DNA of 64,000 bases from an uncultured Burkholderiaceae bacterium (GCA_944390675.1 CALXQR010000004.1:124001-188000); one strand, 5' to 3'. Numbered from the stretch's first letter, positions 10,001-18,603 are shown. Program-made: numbers and translations. Notes: a model not told the origin generated them from the sequence alone.

Positions 10001-10509
10001 CTAGAAGCGTTGGTTAACTCTTCTCGCAGGAATTCTTCAATAACTTCGGTTTGCAGATCAGCGCTGTTGCCGATTTCAAAATCAAAGCCTTCGGAACTCG
10101 AGAATTTATTTTCTTCGAGCATCTTTTGGCAGAAACTGTGGATTGTGCAGACCGACGCGTCATCGAGCCTTTCAATGGCGCGGCTGAAAATGTCAGCGGA
10201 AACACCCGCGGCACGCCACTTTTCAATTAACTCAAGCAACGTCGCGTCGTACCGGGGGTCATTTTTTGTCGCCTCCGCGAAGGCCTCCGCGGCCTTAATC
10301 AGAATGCCGCGAATGCGAAGCCTGAGTTCTGCCGTGGCGTCCTTGGTAAACGTGACGACAAGAAGTCTTTCAATCGGAATTTGCTCTTCGACAATCAACC
10401 GCAGCACAATATGAATGAGCGAATAGGTCTTACCGGTGCCGGCGCTTGCTTCAATCAGGTGACGTCCTTTGATCTCAGAGCTCACCACATTAAAAATATT
10501 TTTTTTCAT
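7006..10509 (-). CDS. recB: exodeoxyribonuclease V beta subunit RecB
   Basis: 1167 residues, the usual size. It is the 3'-5' helicase and the nuclease of RecBCD. Walker A EASAGTGKTYSL lies near residues 19-30, followed by ILIDEFQDTDPIQYTIF (motif II), VGDPKQSIYRFRNADL, NVMTIHKSKGLEFPVV and YVAMTRA. The C-terminal nuclease centre is intact: D1041 in GAIDL, then D1054 and K1056 in LDWKG, with the 13-residue D-to-D spacing of the E. coli enzyme. Its ATG overlaps the recC stop by 4 bases (ATGA), which implies translational coupling. Confidence 0.97.
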   Translation of the reverse strand: MKKNIFNVVSSEIKGRHLIEASAGTGKTYSLIHIVLRLIVEEQIPIERLLVVTFTKDATAELRLRIRGILIKAAEAFAEATKNDPRYDATLLELIEKWRAAGVSADIFSRAIERLDDASVCTIHSFCQKMLEENKFSSSEGFDFEIGNSADLQTEVIEEFLREELTNASSDRVKKILIESCITNEQNNKTTVWQDILKALTSAPESAKHAMLDDLLNVNPVTGKHDKNWPVNDDDKETESALHAIFARFIEKAPEALKTKKRRAGLRDFNDLLLDMYAELGNTAFVQRIQSRYDGILIDEFQDTDPIQYTIFKRLFLSEDSSAQSVFFVGDPKQSIYRFRNADLNTYLAAQSDIGEVSELQVNYRSSPELLAGINAFYSLAENPFLDSGVGYSPTKAGAKKGPLLIKKGETFEPLPAFEIWTKEKFELNPEGNRRQQAELVASEIEALLSGNVYKTPEKKLQPSDIAVLVRAKTHVKFLEDALTHRGIRMLFRDESNIFATDEAKEMLALFQAMESPQDVRTVNFARATRLMGESVNSIAPEAFVSADEDGIDDQAALKARELIDSAAAIWTKRGVSAAVNKVMFECDTQRRLLPVKNGERRLANYQQLIEVLQEASSAFKNISGLARWFKQQIQNPPDDERFYLRLDSDADLVNVMTIHKSKGLEFPVVFLLYANELEMPTLGRSRTRTFKEIHNGKIEHHFSLAKVNANIFPALYHEEELELLRLGYVAMTRASQRLVLPLTYFKSGKTTVKGFDNGYTRALTGSDSLEPEDFERAINKLSQTKGSQIYIRRIDDNTEELEWHAIKKAPNVDKDMKECSISAAASRVIGTSWFPTSYTAIARGAAETTEALTLMQEKEDSEDELIEESAKIAPVVSKDPQQLTIMDFERGLESGTFLHLLFERANYTVVKNAKDGVSEAENTLNQMLMRLMMPFKYHLQPYGPEAFLPIFNKLLKDVLCAKLVDKSVFGTKNPLYLCDLKDESKTAEMGFTIAIGEPEEGRKPVTAKNLSKLLSRFDEIYHIDIENDRELRGYLTGAIDLCFAFEGKYFVLDWKGTKLGETPEEFTQERMVSEIKRHHYSLQYLIYLVALRRHLAANGIENPDEKIAGAIYAFIRGIRAADDKPYGVFVAAPPKALVACLDEFFTKGYHAGAVEAWAAATRTEGI

Positions 10510-13500
10510 GATGCGGCACCTCTTAGGTCGTCGAGAGAATTTTCAAAATTTTCGAGTTTCTTTTGACGATCAGTCTTCCTGCTCTTTTTTGGCGGATAAA
10601 GATTCAACGGAGCAATCAAATCGTCGGCACGGCTGAAAAATGCTTTGGTTAGGGATTGAGTTTCATCCAAATCTCTTCCGCGCATGAATATTTTTTGCAC
10701 GTCTTCATCCCATCCCTGACTGATTAAGCCGGGGTTATTGAGCGTTTCAATCATGAGGCCGATAATGGATTGAGTAAAAATTCCGCAAAATTGCGCATCC
10801 GGCATCATCAATACCTTCAATGGTTCATCTGCTTCGAAATCAATCAAAATCAGATTGGCGCTCATGCCCATAAAGGAGAGCAAAGCGGCTTTGACAATCG
10901 CCTGCTTGACAGACGAGCCTGAGGTGCAGATTTCGATCAAGTAGGGTTTGTCTTTTTCAATCACATCAGACCAACGACCTTCTTCTTTTTTCAGATCATC
11001 GAAGTAGTAACACGTGATCGCCTCAGCAATGAGTTCGTTGTAGGGAGCACTATTGCCGAGCGCCTTCTGATAGTTCGCCGTTTCGCATCGTGCCGATTGA
11101 ATGATCTCTTCTTTCATGCGGAAAGCTTCTTCAACACTTGCGGCGAGACTTTCATAGCGAAGAACACGGCTTGTTTGCGTGCCCTTTGTCGGGTCGAACG
11201 CAATCTTTTTGAGGACATCCTCACGGCTCATGCCGGCTTCATACATCTTGAGCGCCTCTCGTTTGAAGAGGGCCACTTCAAGACGATCCTGAGTGCCGAT
11301 TAGGGGAACTTCATCGTCTTCGCTTTGGGCAGGCGCCTTGAAATTTAATTTGTCCTGCAGCCACTTCGTCGGATCTTTGTAAAAAGCGAGAATTTCTTCA
11401 ATGTAAAGAGGCTTAAGGTCAGCGTCGGCAAGAGCCAAAGGTCCCGTGAGACCGAGAGGTTCCTCATTTTGGTAGCCGCTTTCACGAGCAACCTCAAGTG
11501 CTTCAAGAGCACCTTTCATAAAACTCTTCCAATAACGTGGCTTGGGCGAAACGAAATTGGAAATGTCTGTGTCGGTGAGGGAAATTTCAGCCGAAAGCGC
11601 CGCAATCATCCGCTCTTTTGCTTCAATAGCAGTTTCCTCAGCTTCCTGTTTGGCGTTTTGCGTCAGAAAGTCGAAGAGGTCGACTACGACTGGGGAAGCG
11701 TTTTTCGGCGCTTTTTTGTTGCTTCCGATCGTGTATGAGCACACGAAACGCTTGCGTGCAGCCAAGAAAAGATCCAAAAAGACGTTTCGATTGTCCGAGC
11801 GGCTGTCTCTGTCGTTTTGTCGCTTTAAGTCGTCGCTGCCCATGAGGTCAAACTCTTCAAAGCGCTGATTGCCCGGAAAGCCCGACTCTTCACCCATGCC
11901 GATTGCGAAGATCACCTTAAAGGGCAGACCCCGGAATGTATTCATCGGGGCCAACGTAATGCGGCCGACGGCCGGATTACGGTCTGCGGGTTCCGAAATT
12001 TTGTCTTCGAACGCTCGCCAAAATACCGAAAGCGGCATCGTGATGGGTTCCGGCACGGTTGTAAGCGCAATTTCCTGCACCCGCAGATCGTTTCGCAAAC
12101 TCATAAGCGAAACCTTGTCGGTGTGCTGCGCAAAGAACGCTTCAACAAGGCCATGGGCCCAAAGCGAGAGATTGGCAGGCAGCGCCTCATCACCCAGCTT
12201 TTGCATCTCTTCAAAAGCCGTGTTGAATTTTTCGTACAAAAGACAAAGTTTCAGGAAAAGCGGCTGGTTTTCAGAAAGGGTATTGAAGCGATTGGAGCCA
12301 TGCTCCACGGGCAAAATGTCGCACGGACAAGCATCGGTTCCTTCATCCAAGACGTAGCCCCAGCTTAAGCGCTCGATGGCACGCTCAAGCGTGCCGTCGG
12401 AAGCTTCCGTTAAGAGAGCGTCGTTTGCCTCAGGGTGCGTGGCTTTGAAATGATGGTCGTTAAGCCCTGCGCGAAAGCCTGCCGTGCGCAGCCAATCGTG
12501 CAAAATATTGAGGTCGTCAAGCGTCAACCCAAGACTTTGCGCCGCGATCGGGAGCTCCAGCCACGCATTTAGCCTATCGAGCGTGATCCCATCCATCAAA
12601 AGCTTGCCCAGATCGACAAGTGCCCGAGCGGCCATCAAAGACGGGGAACCCGAGCGCCCAAAAATCTGGTAGTCAATTCGGCAGTCGGCCGAAAGTGCCT
12701 GCATGCAGGCTTCAAAGACGGGCGCGGTCTTGTCGATTTCTGGCGTCACCAGCAGCACGTCTTCAGGCTTCAGGTTCAAATCTTTTTCCGAGAAAAATGC
12801 CTGAATCATGTTGATCGCGTTTTGCACCTCGCGGGTGAGTGTCGGTGCTTTGATAAGCCGAATTGTGCGGTCATCTTCAGCCACTTTGTCCGGAAGAATG
12901 GCTGATGTATTTTGCAGCAGCGCATTTTGCGCGCGATGTAAGAGCGTATCGCGATCCTGCACAAGGTCTAGGCGCTCCGTTTCTCCGCGTGTCCAGATGT
13001 CGAGCTTTTGCAGGGGCGCTTTCGTGAGATCGGGAAGCTTTTGCGGTTCGTGGCCCGAGTCTTCGCGGCCTTCAGGCGTAAACGTCCAGAAACGGTTTAT
13101 CATCGCCCGGGTGGAAGCGGCGTTTTTGCGCAAATAGCCAAGCGCGCTTTCTGTTTTTTTGTTCGTGTCGGCGAAAGAATCGAACCAATATTCCACACAC
13201 GGATTCAGAAGGTAGACGTATACCTTGTGCCCATGCTCGGACAATAGTTTGATCACCGGAAGCATCAGGGGCGATATGCCCATCGGCGCAAAAAAGTGAA
13301 GCGTTTCCGGTTCGTTGTCAAACTTGATTTTTAAAGACTCCGGGTTTGCGTAAAGCTTGAGCGTTTCGCGTCCAGCCCAGACCGTTGTTTGAGAAAGCTT
13401 CTCCCAAATAGCTTTTTGCCATTCGTAGTCAGGGTGCGCAGTGAGCGCTTTTTCTTCTTTAGCGAGGAGTTTCTCGTCTACACCTTGATACAGTGTTTGA

Positions 13501-13970
13501 GCTTTAACTTGAGTTAAGCCCATCCAACGCACCACCCAGTCAAAGCGATAGTTAACGTACTTATCAAATACGGAGGCGATTTTGCCCGCAAGTTCATAGC
13601 GCGCCAGGGCTTTTTCGGCGGTCGATTCCCTGTGACTGAAAAAGGTTGCCAGCCGAGGGTGCTTAGCAATAAATTCGTCAGTTAAAACCGACCAAATCAC
13701 CCAAAGAAAGTCCTGCGCTTCTTCGGGTTCGCCCACGCCGATGCCTGCGTAGTTATGAAACCATGAGGCGGTTGTCCAGAAGTCCACGCCTGAGCAGATG
13801 CCGGAACTTTGCGCGATGTGCTGACGCAGGCGGTTATTGATCGCGCCCGAGGATGAAATCACGCGAATACGGTCAAAAGGATTGGCCCCTGCCTTTTTGT
13901 CTTCGGTAAGCTCAGCCGTAAGGTACGCTTCAAGAATTTCGTAGGCGTTGCTGTAGACGGTTTTTAACAT
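10506..13970 (-). CDS. recC: exodeoxyribonuclease V gamma subunit RecC
   Basis: 1154 residues. RecC is the inactive helicase-like subunit that scans for Chi and splits the duplex. Recognisable stretches are the N-terminal VISSSGAINNRLRQHIAQSSGIC, HFFAPMGISPLMLPVIKLL, and AIGMGEESGFPGNQRFEEFDLM in the middle. It lacks Walker A, as expected. It begins 9 bases after the WYL regulator stop and overlaps recB. Sequence divergence from well-studied RecC proteins looks considerable, as is normal for this subunit. Confidence 0.93.
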   Translation of the reverse strand: MLKTVYSNAYEILEAYLTAELTEDKKAGANPFDRIRVISSSGAINNRLRQHIAQSSGICSGVDFWTTASWFHNYAGIGVGEPEEAQDFLWVIWSVLTDEFIAKHPRLATFFSHRESTAEKALARYELAGKIASVFDKYVNYRFDWVVRWMGLTQVKAQTLYQGVDEKLLAKEEKALTAHPDYEWQKAIWEKLSQTTVWAGRETLKLYANPESLKIKFDNEPETLHFFAPMGISPLMLPVIKLLSEHGHKVYVYLLNPCVEYWFDSFADTNKKTESALGYLRKNAASTRAMINRFWTFTPEGREDSGHEPQKLPDLTKAPLQKLDIWTRGETERLDLVQDRDTLLHRAQNALLQNTSAILPDKVAEDDRTIRLIKAPTLTREVQNAINMIQAFFSEKDLNLKPEDVLLVTPEIDKTAPVFEACMQALSADCRIDYQIFGRSGSPSLMAARALVDLGKLLMDGITLDRLNAWLELPIAAQSLGLTLDDLNILHDWLRTAGFRAGLNDHHFKATHPEANDALLTEASDGTLERAIERLSWGYVLDEGTDACPCDILPVEHGSNRFNTLSENQPLFLKLCLLYEKFNTAFEEMQKLGDEALPANLSLWAHGLVEAFFAQHTDKVSLMSLRNDLRVQEIALTTVPEPITMPLSVFWRAFEDKISEPADRNPAVGRITLAPMNTFRGLPFKVIFAIGMGEESGFPGNQRFEEFDLMGSDDLKRQNDRDSRSDNRNVFLDLFLAARKRFVCSYTIGSNKKAPKNASPVVVDLFDFLTQNAKQEAEETAIEAKERMIAALSAEISLTDTDISNFVSPKPRYWKSFMKGALEALEVARESGYQNEEPLGLTGPLALADADLKPLYIEEILAFYKDPTKWLQDKLNFKAPAQSEDDEVPLIGTQDRLEVALFKREALKMYEAGMSREDVLKKIAFDPTKGTQTSRVLRYESLAASVEEAFRMKEEIIQSARCETANYQKALGNSAPYNELIAEAITCYYFDDLKKEEGRWSDVIEKDKPYLIEICTSGSSVKQAIVKAALLSFMGMSANLILIDFEADEPLKVLMMPDAQFCGIFTQSIIGLMIETLNNPGLISQGWDEDVQKIFMRGRDLDETQSLTKAFFSRADDLIAPLNLYPPKKSRKTDRQKKLENFENSLDDLRGAAS

Positions 13971-13979
13971 CGCTTCATC

Positions 13980-14963
13980 CTAAAGAGTTTTCTTTTCTAC
14001 GCTCACAATGCCTGCGATATCGCGCCAGGTGTTGATCCAGCCGTCCAAAAGCAGCGAGTCTTCGATCTTAACGGTCAGGCGATAGCGACCGTCTTCAAGT
14101 TTTTCAATTTTCTGTGTCCTGTTAAAAGGCGCTTCGGTTAAATTCAGCGCTGTCGCTTCATTGGTGAAGACGAGCGTGAGCCTAACCATCTTGGTTTCAC
14201 TGTTGCTGTAGTTGAAGTGATGCTCTTTAACGTAAGTTTTGATATCGAAATTGAATTCTTTCTGCGCGGGTTCCGTCAAAAGTTCTGCATTTCTGATGCG
14301 GTGCAGCGCCAAGTGGCGGATATCCTGATAGCCGTCAAATCGGCACACGAGGTAAAGGCGGATATCCTGCTGGACCAGTCCCATGGGCGAGACGGTCTTG
14401 GTTTTTTCTTTGCCCTCTGCGTTGTGATAGGTGATTTTGAGTTTTTTGTTTTCAAAAAGGGCGTTGGAGACCGCCTCAAAAATTCTGGGTTTAATCGAGG
14501 GCGGAATTTGAGGCAAGGTGTTTGAAACCACGGCCACTTTGTTGAGCCACTCGTTTTCATGCGTGATTTTGCCTTGGGTTTCGGAGAGCGTTTGGCGCGC
14601 GGCGTCAAAAAATGGCTCCATCGCTCTATTGAGCTTGCCCGGCAGCTGATAGTGAAGATTGGCTTCAATGAGCCGAAGCATTAAGGCTTCCTGAGGCGAG
14701 AGCTTGGTAAAGGGGAAGGGCGTGGAGTCCGTTCCCATTCGATAGCTGAATGGGCGCCCGTTGTCGTTTCTCTCTAAAGGAAGATTGCCGCTTTCGTAGA
14801 GCTGTTTCAGATAGCGCTGCAGCGTCAGAATCTGCACGTTGATGCCTGAAGCGCGGAGACTATTTTGAATTTCGATTGTGGAGATGAAACGGTGACGGGG
14901 AATGCGCCGAATCACTTCCAAATAAAGCATTGCCTGATTAATTGCGTTCATTTGTCTGGCCAT
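13980..14963 (-). CDS. WYL-domain transcriptional regulator
   Basis: 327 residues. The N-terminal helix-turn-helix region (about 1-80, ISTIEIQNSLRASGINVQILTLQRYLKQL) is followed by a WYL domain (about 165-235). There, LKITYHNAEGKEKTKTVSPMGLVQQDIRLYLVCRFDG is the Sm-like core that binds ligands or nucleic acid in this family, and a WCX-like C-terminal domain ends the protein. Other WYL proteins sense DNA damage products or single-stranded DNA. Being first in the recCB-recD operon, it is a candidate local regulator. No LexA-type box was found upstream. Confidence 0.85.
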   Translation of the reverse strand: MARQMNAINQAMLYLEVIRRIPRHRFISTIEIQNSLRASGINVQILTLQRYLKQLYESGNLPLERNDNGRPFSYRMGTDSTPFPFTKLSPQEALMLRLIEANLHYQLPGKLNRAMEPFFDAARQTLSETQGKITHENEWLNKVAVVSNTLPQIPPSIKPRIFEAVSNALFENKKLKITYHNAEGKEKTKTVSPMGLVQQDIRLYLVCRFDGYQDIRHLALHRIRNAELLTEPAQKEFNFDIKTYVKEHHFNYSNSETKMVRLTLVFTNEATALNLTEAPFNRTQKIEKLEDGRYRLTVKIEDSLLLDGWINTWRDIAGIVSVEKKTL

Positions 14964-15065
14964 AGTGTTTGTCTCCGTCTAATACTTTCATAGATTCTAT
15001 CAATTTAAGATGGAGGAAAAACAAAAAGACCTGCATAATTTCCTCAAAAGTAATGAGAGAATACG

Positions 15066-15863
15066 ATGGATCTGTTGACAACATTCGGCTGGGTAGCAGC
15101 CGGTACTGGCTTTACCTTTTTGATGACCGCGTTGGGCGCGGCAAGCGTCTTTTTCTTTAGAAAAAAGATTTCGGAAAATATTCACCGCATGGCCTTGGGG
15201 CTAGCCGCAGGCATCATGATCGCAGCTTCGGTCTGGAGTCTTTTGATTCCTGCGATGGAAGCGGCCGAAGAAGCTGGCGGCTCCGGGTGGTTGCCGGCCG
15301 CTGGCGGTTTTATTTTTGGTGTGGCCTTTTTGCTCTTTTTGGATGAGATCCTTCCTCACTTGCATCCCGGTTCCAAAGACCCGGAAGGTCCGAAATCTGA
15401 ACTTTCCCGCGCCTCTCTTCTCTTTTTGGCCGTAACGCTGCACAACATCCCCGAAGGCATGAGCGTGGGCCTTTTGTTTGTCGTCGCTGCGCAAACGGGT
15501 GATCCTGTGGCGCTCTCTGCGGCCTTTGCCTTGGCGCTTGGCATGGGAATTCAAAACGTACCGGAAGGCGCGGCAGTATCTTTACCGCTTCGTCAGGAAG
15601 GCTACAGCGCCCGTCGGGCATTCGCCTTCGGTGCTTTTTCCGGCTTGGCTGAACCCGTTTTCGGTCTTCTGGTCGTGCTCTGCGCGGCTTGGATCACCCC
15701 TTTTATGCCCTGGCTTCTCGCTTTCAGCGCAGGCGCCATGATGTATGTGGTAGTCGAAGAATTAATTCCTGAAGCGCATTTGGGCGAACACTCCAACATC
15801 GGCACCTTAAGCGTGATGGCCGGTTTTGTCATCATGATGGTGTTGGATTGCGCTTTGGGCTAA
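15066..15863 (+). CDS. ZIP-family divalent metal transporter
   Basis: 265 residues with about eight hydrophobic segments. The binuclear metal site motif HNIPEGMSVG is present in the middle, followed by the second-site sequence QNVPEGAAVSLPL, where N-x-x-E-G replaces H-x-x-E-G. These are hallmarks of ZIP (ZupT/GufA-like) importers of zinc, iron or manganese. It is transcribed divergently from the WYL gene over a 102-bp spacer in which I see no Zur or Fur box, and it is followed by a strong terminator. Exact substrate is not determinable from sequence. Confidence 0.88.
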   Translation: MDLLTTFGWVAAGTGFTFLMTALGAASVFFFRKKISENIHRMALGLAAGIMIAASVWSLLIPAMEAAEEAGGSGWLPAAGGFIFGVAFLLFLDEILPHLHPGSKDPEGPKSELSRASLLFLAVTLHNIPEGMSVGLLFVVAAQTGDPVALSAAFALALGMGIQNVPEGAAVSLPLRQEGYSARRAFAFGAFSGLAEPVFGLLVVLCAAWITPFMPWLLAFSAGAMMYVVVEELIPEAHLGEHSNIGTLSVMAGFVIMMVLDCALG

Positions 15864-15872
15864 AGAAAAAAC

Positions 15873-15894
15873 AGTCCCGGTTTTTGCCGGGACT
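15873..15894. terminator. bidirectional terminator between the ZIP and PhoH genes
   Basis: AGTCCCGG (15873-15880) and CCGGGACT (15887-15894) form a perfect 8-bp stem with a TTTTTG loop. It lies between two convergent stops. Confidence 0.8.
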
Positions 15895-15902
15895 CGTGTT
15901 AA

Positions 15903-17528
15903 TTAAAGCGATTCGCTTGCGAAATCCGCCAAGCGGCTTCTTTCACCTCGCTGCAGGGTTACGTGGCCTGCATGCTCCCATCCTTTGAAACGATCCACCA
16001 CATAGGTGAGGCCCGAAGAGCCTTCGGTGAGGTAGGGCGTATCAATTTGAGCGATATTGCCCAGGCACACAATTTTGGTGCCGGGACCCGCGCGTGTGAT
16101 GAGCGTCTTCATTTGTTTGGGTGAGAGGTTCTGCGCCTCGTCGATAATCACAAACTTATTTAAGAACGTGCGCCCGCGCATAAAGCTCATACTCTTGACC
16201 TTGATGCGGCTGCGGATAAGGTCGTTTGCCGCGTGGCGGCTCCAGTCGCTGCCGGCATCAATGTTGTTGAGCACTTCAAGATTGTCTTCCAAAGCACCCA
16301 TCCAAGGCAGCATCTTTTCTTCTTCCGTGCCCGGCAAAAAGCCGATTTCTTCTCCGACGCTCACCGTCGCGCGCGTGAAGATGATTTCGGAAAAGCGACG
16401 CATATCAAGCGTCTGCGTTAAAGCGGCCGCCAACGTAATCAACGTTTTGCCAGTGCCCGCTTGACCGAGGAGCGTCACAAAATCGATATCCGGGTTCATC
16501 AAAAGGTCAAGCGCAAAGCACTGCTCGCGGTTACGTGCGCTGATGCCCCAGACGGTGTGCTTGCCTTGCATGTAGTCGCGCACAACGCAAAGCGTGGCTG
16601 TTTTCCCTTCAATCTTTTTGACCTGCGCCATAAAGGAGTTGTCCGGCAGGTAAACAAAAAGGTTCGTAAACCACTCGCGCACCAAGGGACCGGTGACTTT
16701 GTACCAAGTTCTGCCGTCTTCCTTCCAGCTTTGCATCTTCTTGCCGTGCGTGTCCCAAAAATCTTCAGGCAGCTCCATGCGGCCCGAGTAGAGCATGTCG
16801 GTGTCATCGAGCGTTTTGTCAGAAAAATAGTCTTCTGCCGCAAGTCCCAACGCCGTCGCTTTAATGCGCATGTTGATATCTTTTGAGACAAGAACCACGG
16901 AGCGGTCTTTTTCTCGATTCTGAAGCGCCTGCACAACGGCCAAAATTTGGTTGTCGGCCTTGCCTTGCGGCAGCCCTTGGGGCAACTCAGCGTCCAACGT
17001 ATGCGTTTGGAAAAAGAGCTTTCCGCTTGCTTCTGTGTGCCCAAGAACGTTGAGCTCAATGCCTTTGGTGATTTCACCTTCGCTATGACCCAAGAGCTGA
17101 TCGAGGTAGCGGGAGACCTGACGGGCGTTGCGTGAGACGTCGCTCATGCCTTTTTTGTGGCCGTCAAGTTCTTCAAGCGTCATCATGGGTAAAAAGACAT
17201 CGTGCTCTTCAAATTGGAAAAGAGACATCGGGTCGTGCATAAGCACGTTGGTGTCTAGCACAAAAAGCTTTTTGCCGTGCGTTTTCGCACGGTACCCTTT
17301 GGACTTCTTGGTCTCTTCTTTTGTAATCGGCGCAGTGGCTTTTACGGGCGTTTTCGCTGCTTTCACCTTTGGTTTTGCGACGCTCTCTTTGATTGTCTTT
17401 TCAGCAACTGGCGCCTTTTTAGTTTTCACTGCTTTTGCTTCGGGAATATCTTTCACGGAGGCTTTTTCAAGAAGCTCACTATCTTTCAAAATTGATCCCA
17501 TCTGAGTGGGCAGGGGAGGCAATGGCAT
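15903..17528 (-). CDS. PIN domain - PhoH family ATPase
   Basis: 541 residues. A Lys/Ala/Thr-rich N-terminal extension (about 1-85) precedes a PIN nuclease domain starting FVLDTNVLMHDP, with acidic residues continuing through MMTLEELDGHKKG. A C-terminal PhoH ATPase follows with Walker A GQAGTGKT and Walker B FVIIDEAQNL. PIN-PhoH fusions (YlaK-like, PhoH2 group) are predicted RNA helicase-ribonucleases. The enzyme is cytoplasmic. The gene ends convergently with the ZIP gene and starts 9 bases after the bcp stop, so it may share its transcript. Confidence 0.9.
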   Translation of the reverse strand: MPLPPLPTQMGSILKDSELLEKASVKDIPEAKAVKTKKAPVAEKTIKESVAKPKVKAAKTPVKATAPITKEETKKSKGYRAKTHGKKLFVLDTNVLMHDPMSLFQFEEHDVFLPMMTLEELDGHKKGMSDVSRNARQVSRYLDQLLGHSEGEITKGIELNVLGHTEASGKLFFQTHTLDAELPQGLPQGKADNQILAVVQALQNREKDRSVVLVSKDINMRIKATALGLAAEDYFSDKTLDDTDMLYSGRMELPEDFWDTHGKKMQSWKEDGRTWYKVTGPLVREWFTNLFVYLPDNSFMAQVKKIEGKTATLCVVRDYMQGKHTVWGISARNREQCFALDLLMNPDIDFVTLLGQAGTGKTLITLAAALTQTLDMRRFSEIIFTRATVSVGEEIGFLPGTEEEKMLPWMGALEDNLEVLNNIDAGSDWSRHAANDLIRSRIKVKSMSFMRGRTFLNKFVIIDEAQNLSPKQMKTLITRAGPGTKIVCLGNIAQIDTPYLTEGSSGLTYVVDRFKGWEHAGHVTLQRGERSRLADFASESL

Positions 17529-17537
17529 AGAGGCTCC

Positions 17538-17999
17538 TTAAAGATTTTGAAGATGTTCTAAAACAGCCCGGGCGTGGCCTGCGACTTTAACCTTTCGCCA
17601 TTCGCCGCAGATTTTCCCTTCGGGGTCAATTAAGAATGTGCTTCTTTCAATGCCCATGTATTCGCGCCCGTAAAGCTTCTTTAATTTGATCACGTCAAAT
17701 GCTTTGCAAAGCGATTCTTCCGCATCACTGATAAGCGCGAAGGGAAAGCCCTGCTTATTGCAGAAATTTGTGTGGCTTTTGATAGAGTCGCGCGAAACGC
17801 CGATCACTTCAGCGCCGGCTTTTTTAAATTCATCGTACAACGCTGCAAAGTCACGGCCCTCCATCGTGCAGCCGCTTGTATTGTCTTTAGGATAAAAATA
17901 AAGGACTGTGTAGTGTCCTTTAATGGATTCTGAGGTGATTTCACCGGTCGTTGCCTGAGCGGTGAATGTCGGAATAACACTGCCTAACGTTACGCTCAT
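17538..17999 (-). CDS. bcp: thioredoxin-dependent peroxiredoxin (Bcp/PrxQ)
   Basis: 153 residues starting MSVTLGSVIP. The ATG at 17999 is chosen because AAGGAATTCGAA precedes it; the open frame extends further upstream but that part has no family character. The peroxidatic cysteine is C44 in YPKDNTSGCTMEGRDF, with conserved GVSRDS and MGIERSTFLIDPEGKI. In alpha-type Bcp the resolving cysteine lies five residues later, but here that position is R49, so this enzyme is 1-Cys or uses another Cys (NFCNKQGF, SLCKAF, KICGEW). It reduces peroxides in the cytoplasm. Confidence 0.93.
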   Translation of the reverse strand: MSVTLGSVIPTFTAQATTGEITSESIKGHYTVLYFYPKDNTSGCTMEGRDFAALYDEFKKAGAEVIGVSRDSIKSHTNFCNKQGFPFALISDAEESLCKAFDVIKLKKLYGREYMGIERSTFLIDPEGKICGEWRKVKVAGHARAVLEHLQNL

Positions 18000-18087
18000 T
18001 TCGAATTCCTTTTTTTTAATGACACTGAAAGCATAACAAGCTTTTAGTACTTGGCGTACAATCATGGCAATTTTTTGTGAAGGTATC

Positions 18088-18489
18088 ATGACAAAAGACG
18101 GACCTCTTTGGCTTGTAGTAATCAGTGTTGCCACGGGCGCCACCTTGGGTGCGATGCTTCGGTGGTGGCTCACGTATGCCTTCAATGGCACGGTCTGGTT
18201 TTTGTCTTCGCCTTTGGGTACGCTGTTGTCCAATCTCTTTGCTGCCTACCTGATGGGCATGGCGCTTGCCTGGCTTTCCACGCGTCCCGAAATCAGCCCC
18301 GCTGTGCGTCTTTTCATCATCACAGGTTTTCTTGGCGCATTTTCCACTTTGACGGCTGTTTTGGGTGAAAATCTTCACTTTATGCTGACCGGTCAATGGC
18401 TTGCCGCGCTTGAACATTTCTTTATGCACATCGGCGGTTCATTCATCGCTTTGGTTCTCGGTGTTCTGACGATCCGCGGCCATCTCTAG
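18088..18489 (+). CDS. crcB: fluoride channel protein CrcB/Fluc
   Basis: 133 residues with four membrane helices. The diagnostic early motif ATLGAMLRWWLT, the central GTLLSNLFAAYLMG, and the FLGAFSTLTAVLGE segment (GxxGAxSTxSTF-type with pore Phe/Ser/Thr) are all present. Dual-topology Fluc channels export fluoride. I use the ATG at 18088, since MTKDGPLWLVV leads straight into helix 1. No fluoride riboswitch could be recognised upstream. It diverges from bcp. Confidence 0.9.
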   Translation: MTKDGPLWLVVISVATGATLGAMLRWWLTYAFNGTVWFLSSPLGTLLSNLFAAYLMGMALAWLSTRPEISPAVRLFIITGFLGAFSTLTAVLGENLHFMLTGQWLAALEHFFMHIGGSFIALVLGVLTIRGHL

Positions 18490-18574
18490 GCCAATTTCTG
18501 CTTTTTCTGTGACAATCTATTTCTGTATTTATTAACCCTTTGAAAAATAAGGATTAAAAATCAAATCTTGAGCT

Positions 18575-18603
18575 CTTGAAATTTTCTTAGTCTCCCCCAT
18601 ATA
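18575..18603 (+). promoter_or_regulatory. sigma-32 heat-shock promoter of clpB
   Basis: CTTGAAA (18575-18581) and CCCCATATA (18595-18603) are spaced by 13 bases. Both elements agree with the RpoH consensus (CTTGAAA, 13-17 bases, CCCCATnTA). It lies about 60 bases before the clpB ATG, giving strong support for heat-shock control. Confidence 0.85.

Noticed and set aside
14964-15065. LexA, Zur or Fur box in the WYL-ZIP spacer
   Set aside because: No CTGT-N8-ACAG and no recognisable zinc or iron operator could be found.
18000-18087. Possible fluoride riboswitch before crcB
   Set aside because: The stretch lacks the conserved pseudoknot sequences, and the leader is too short.
17538-18233. Extended N-terminus of bcp starting at 18233
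   Set aside because: The first 78 residues show no peroxiredoxin character and run into crcB's start; a good ribosome site precedes the internal ATG at 17999.
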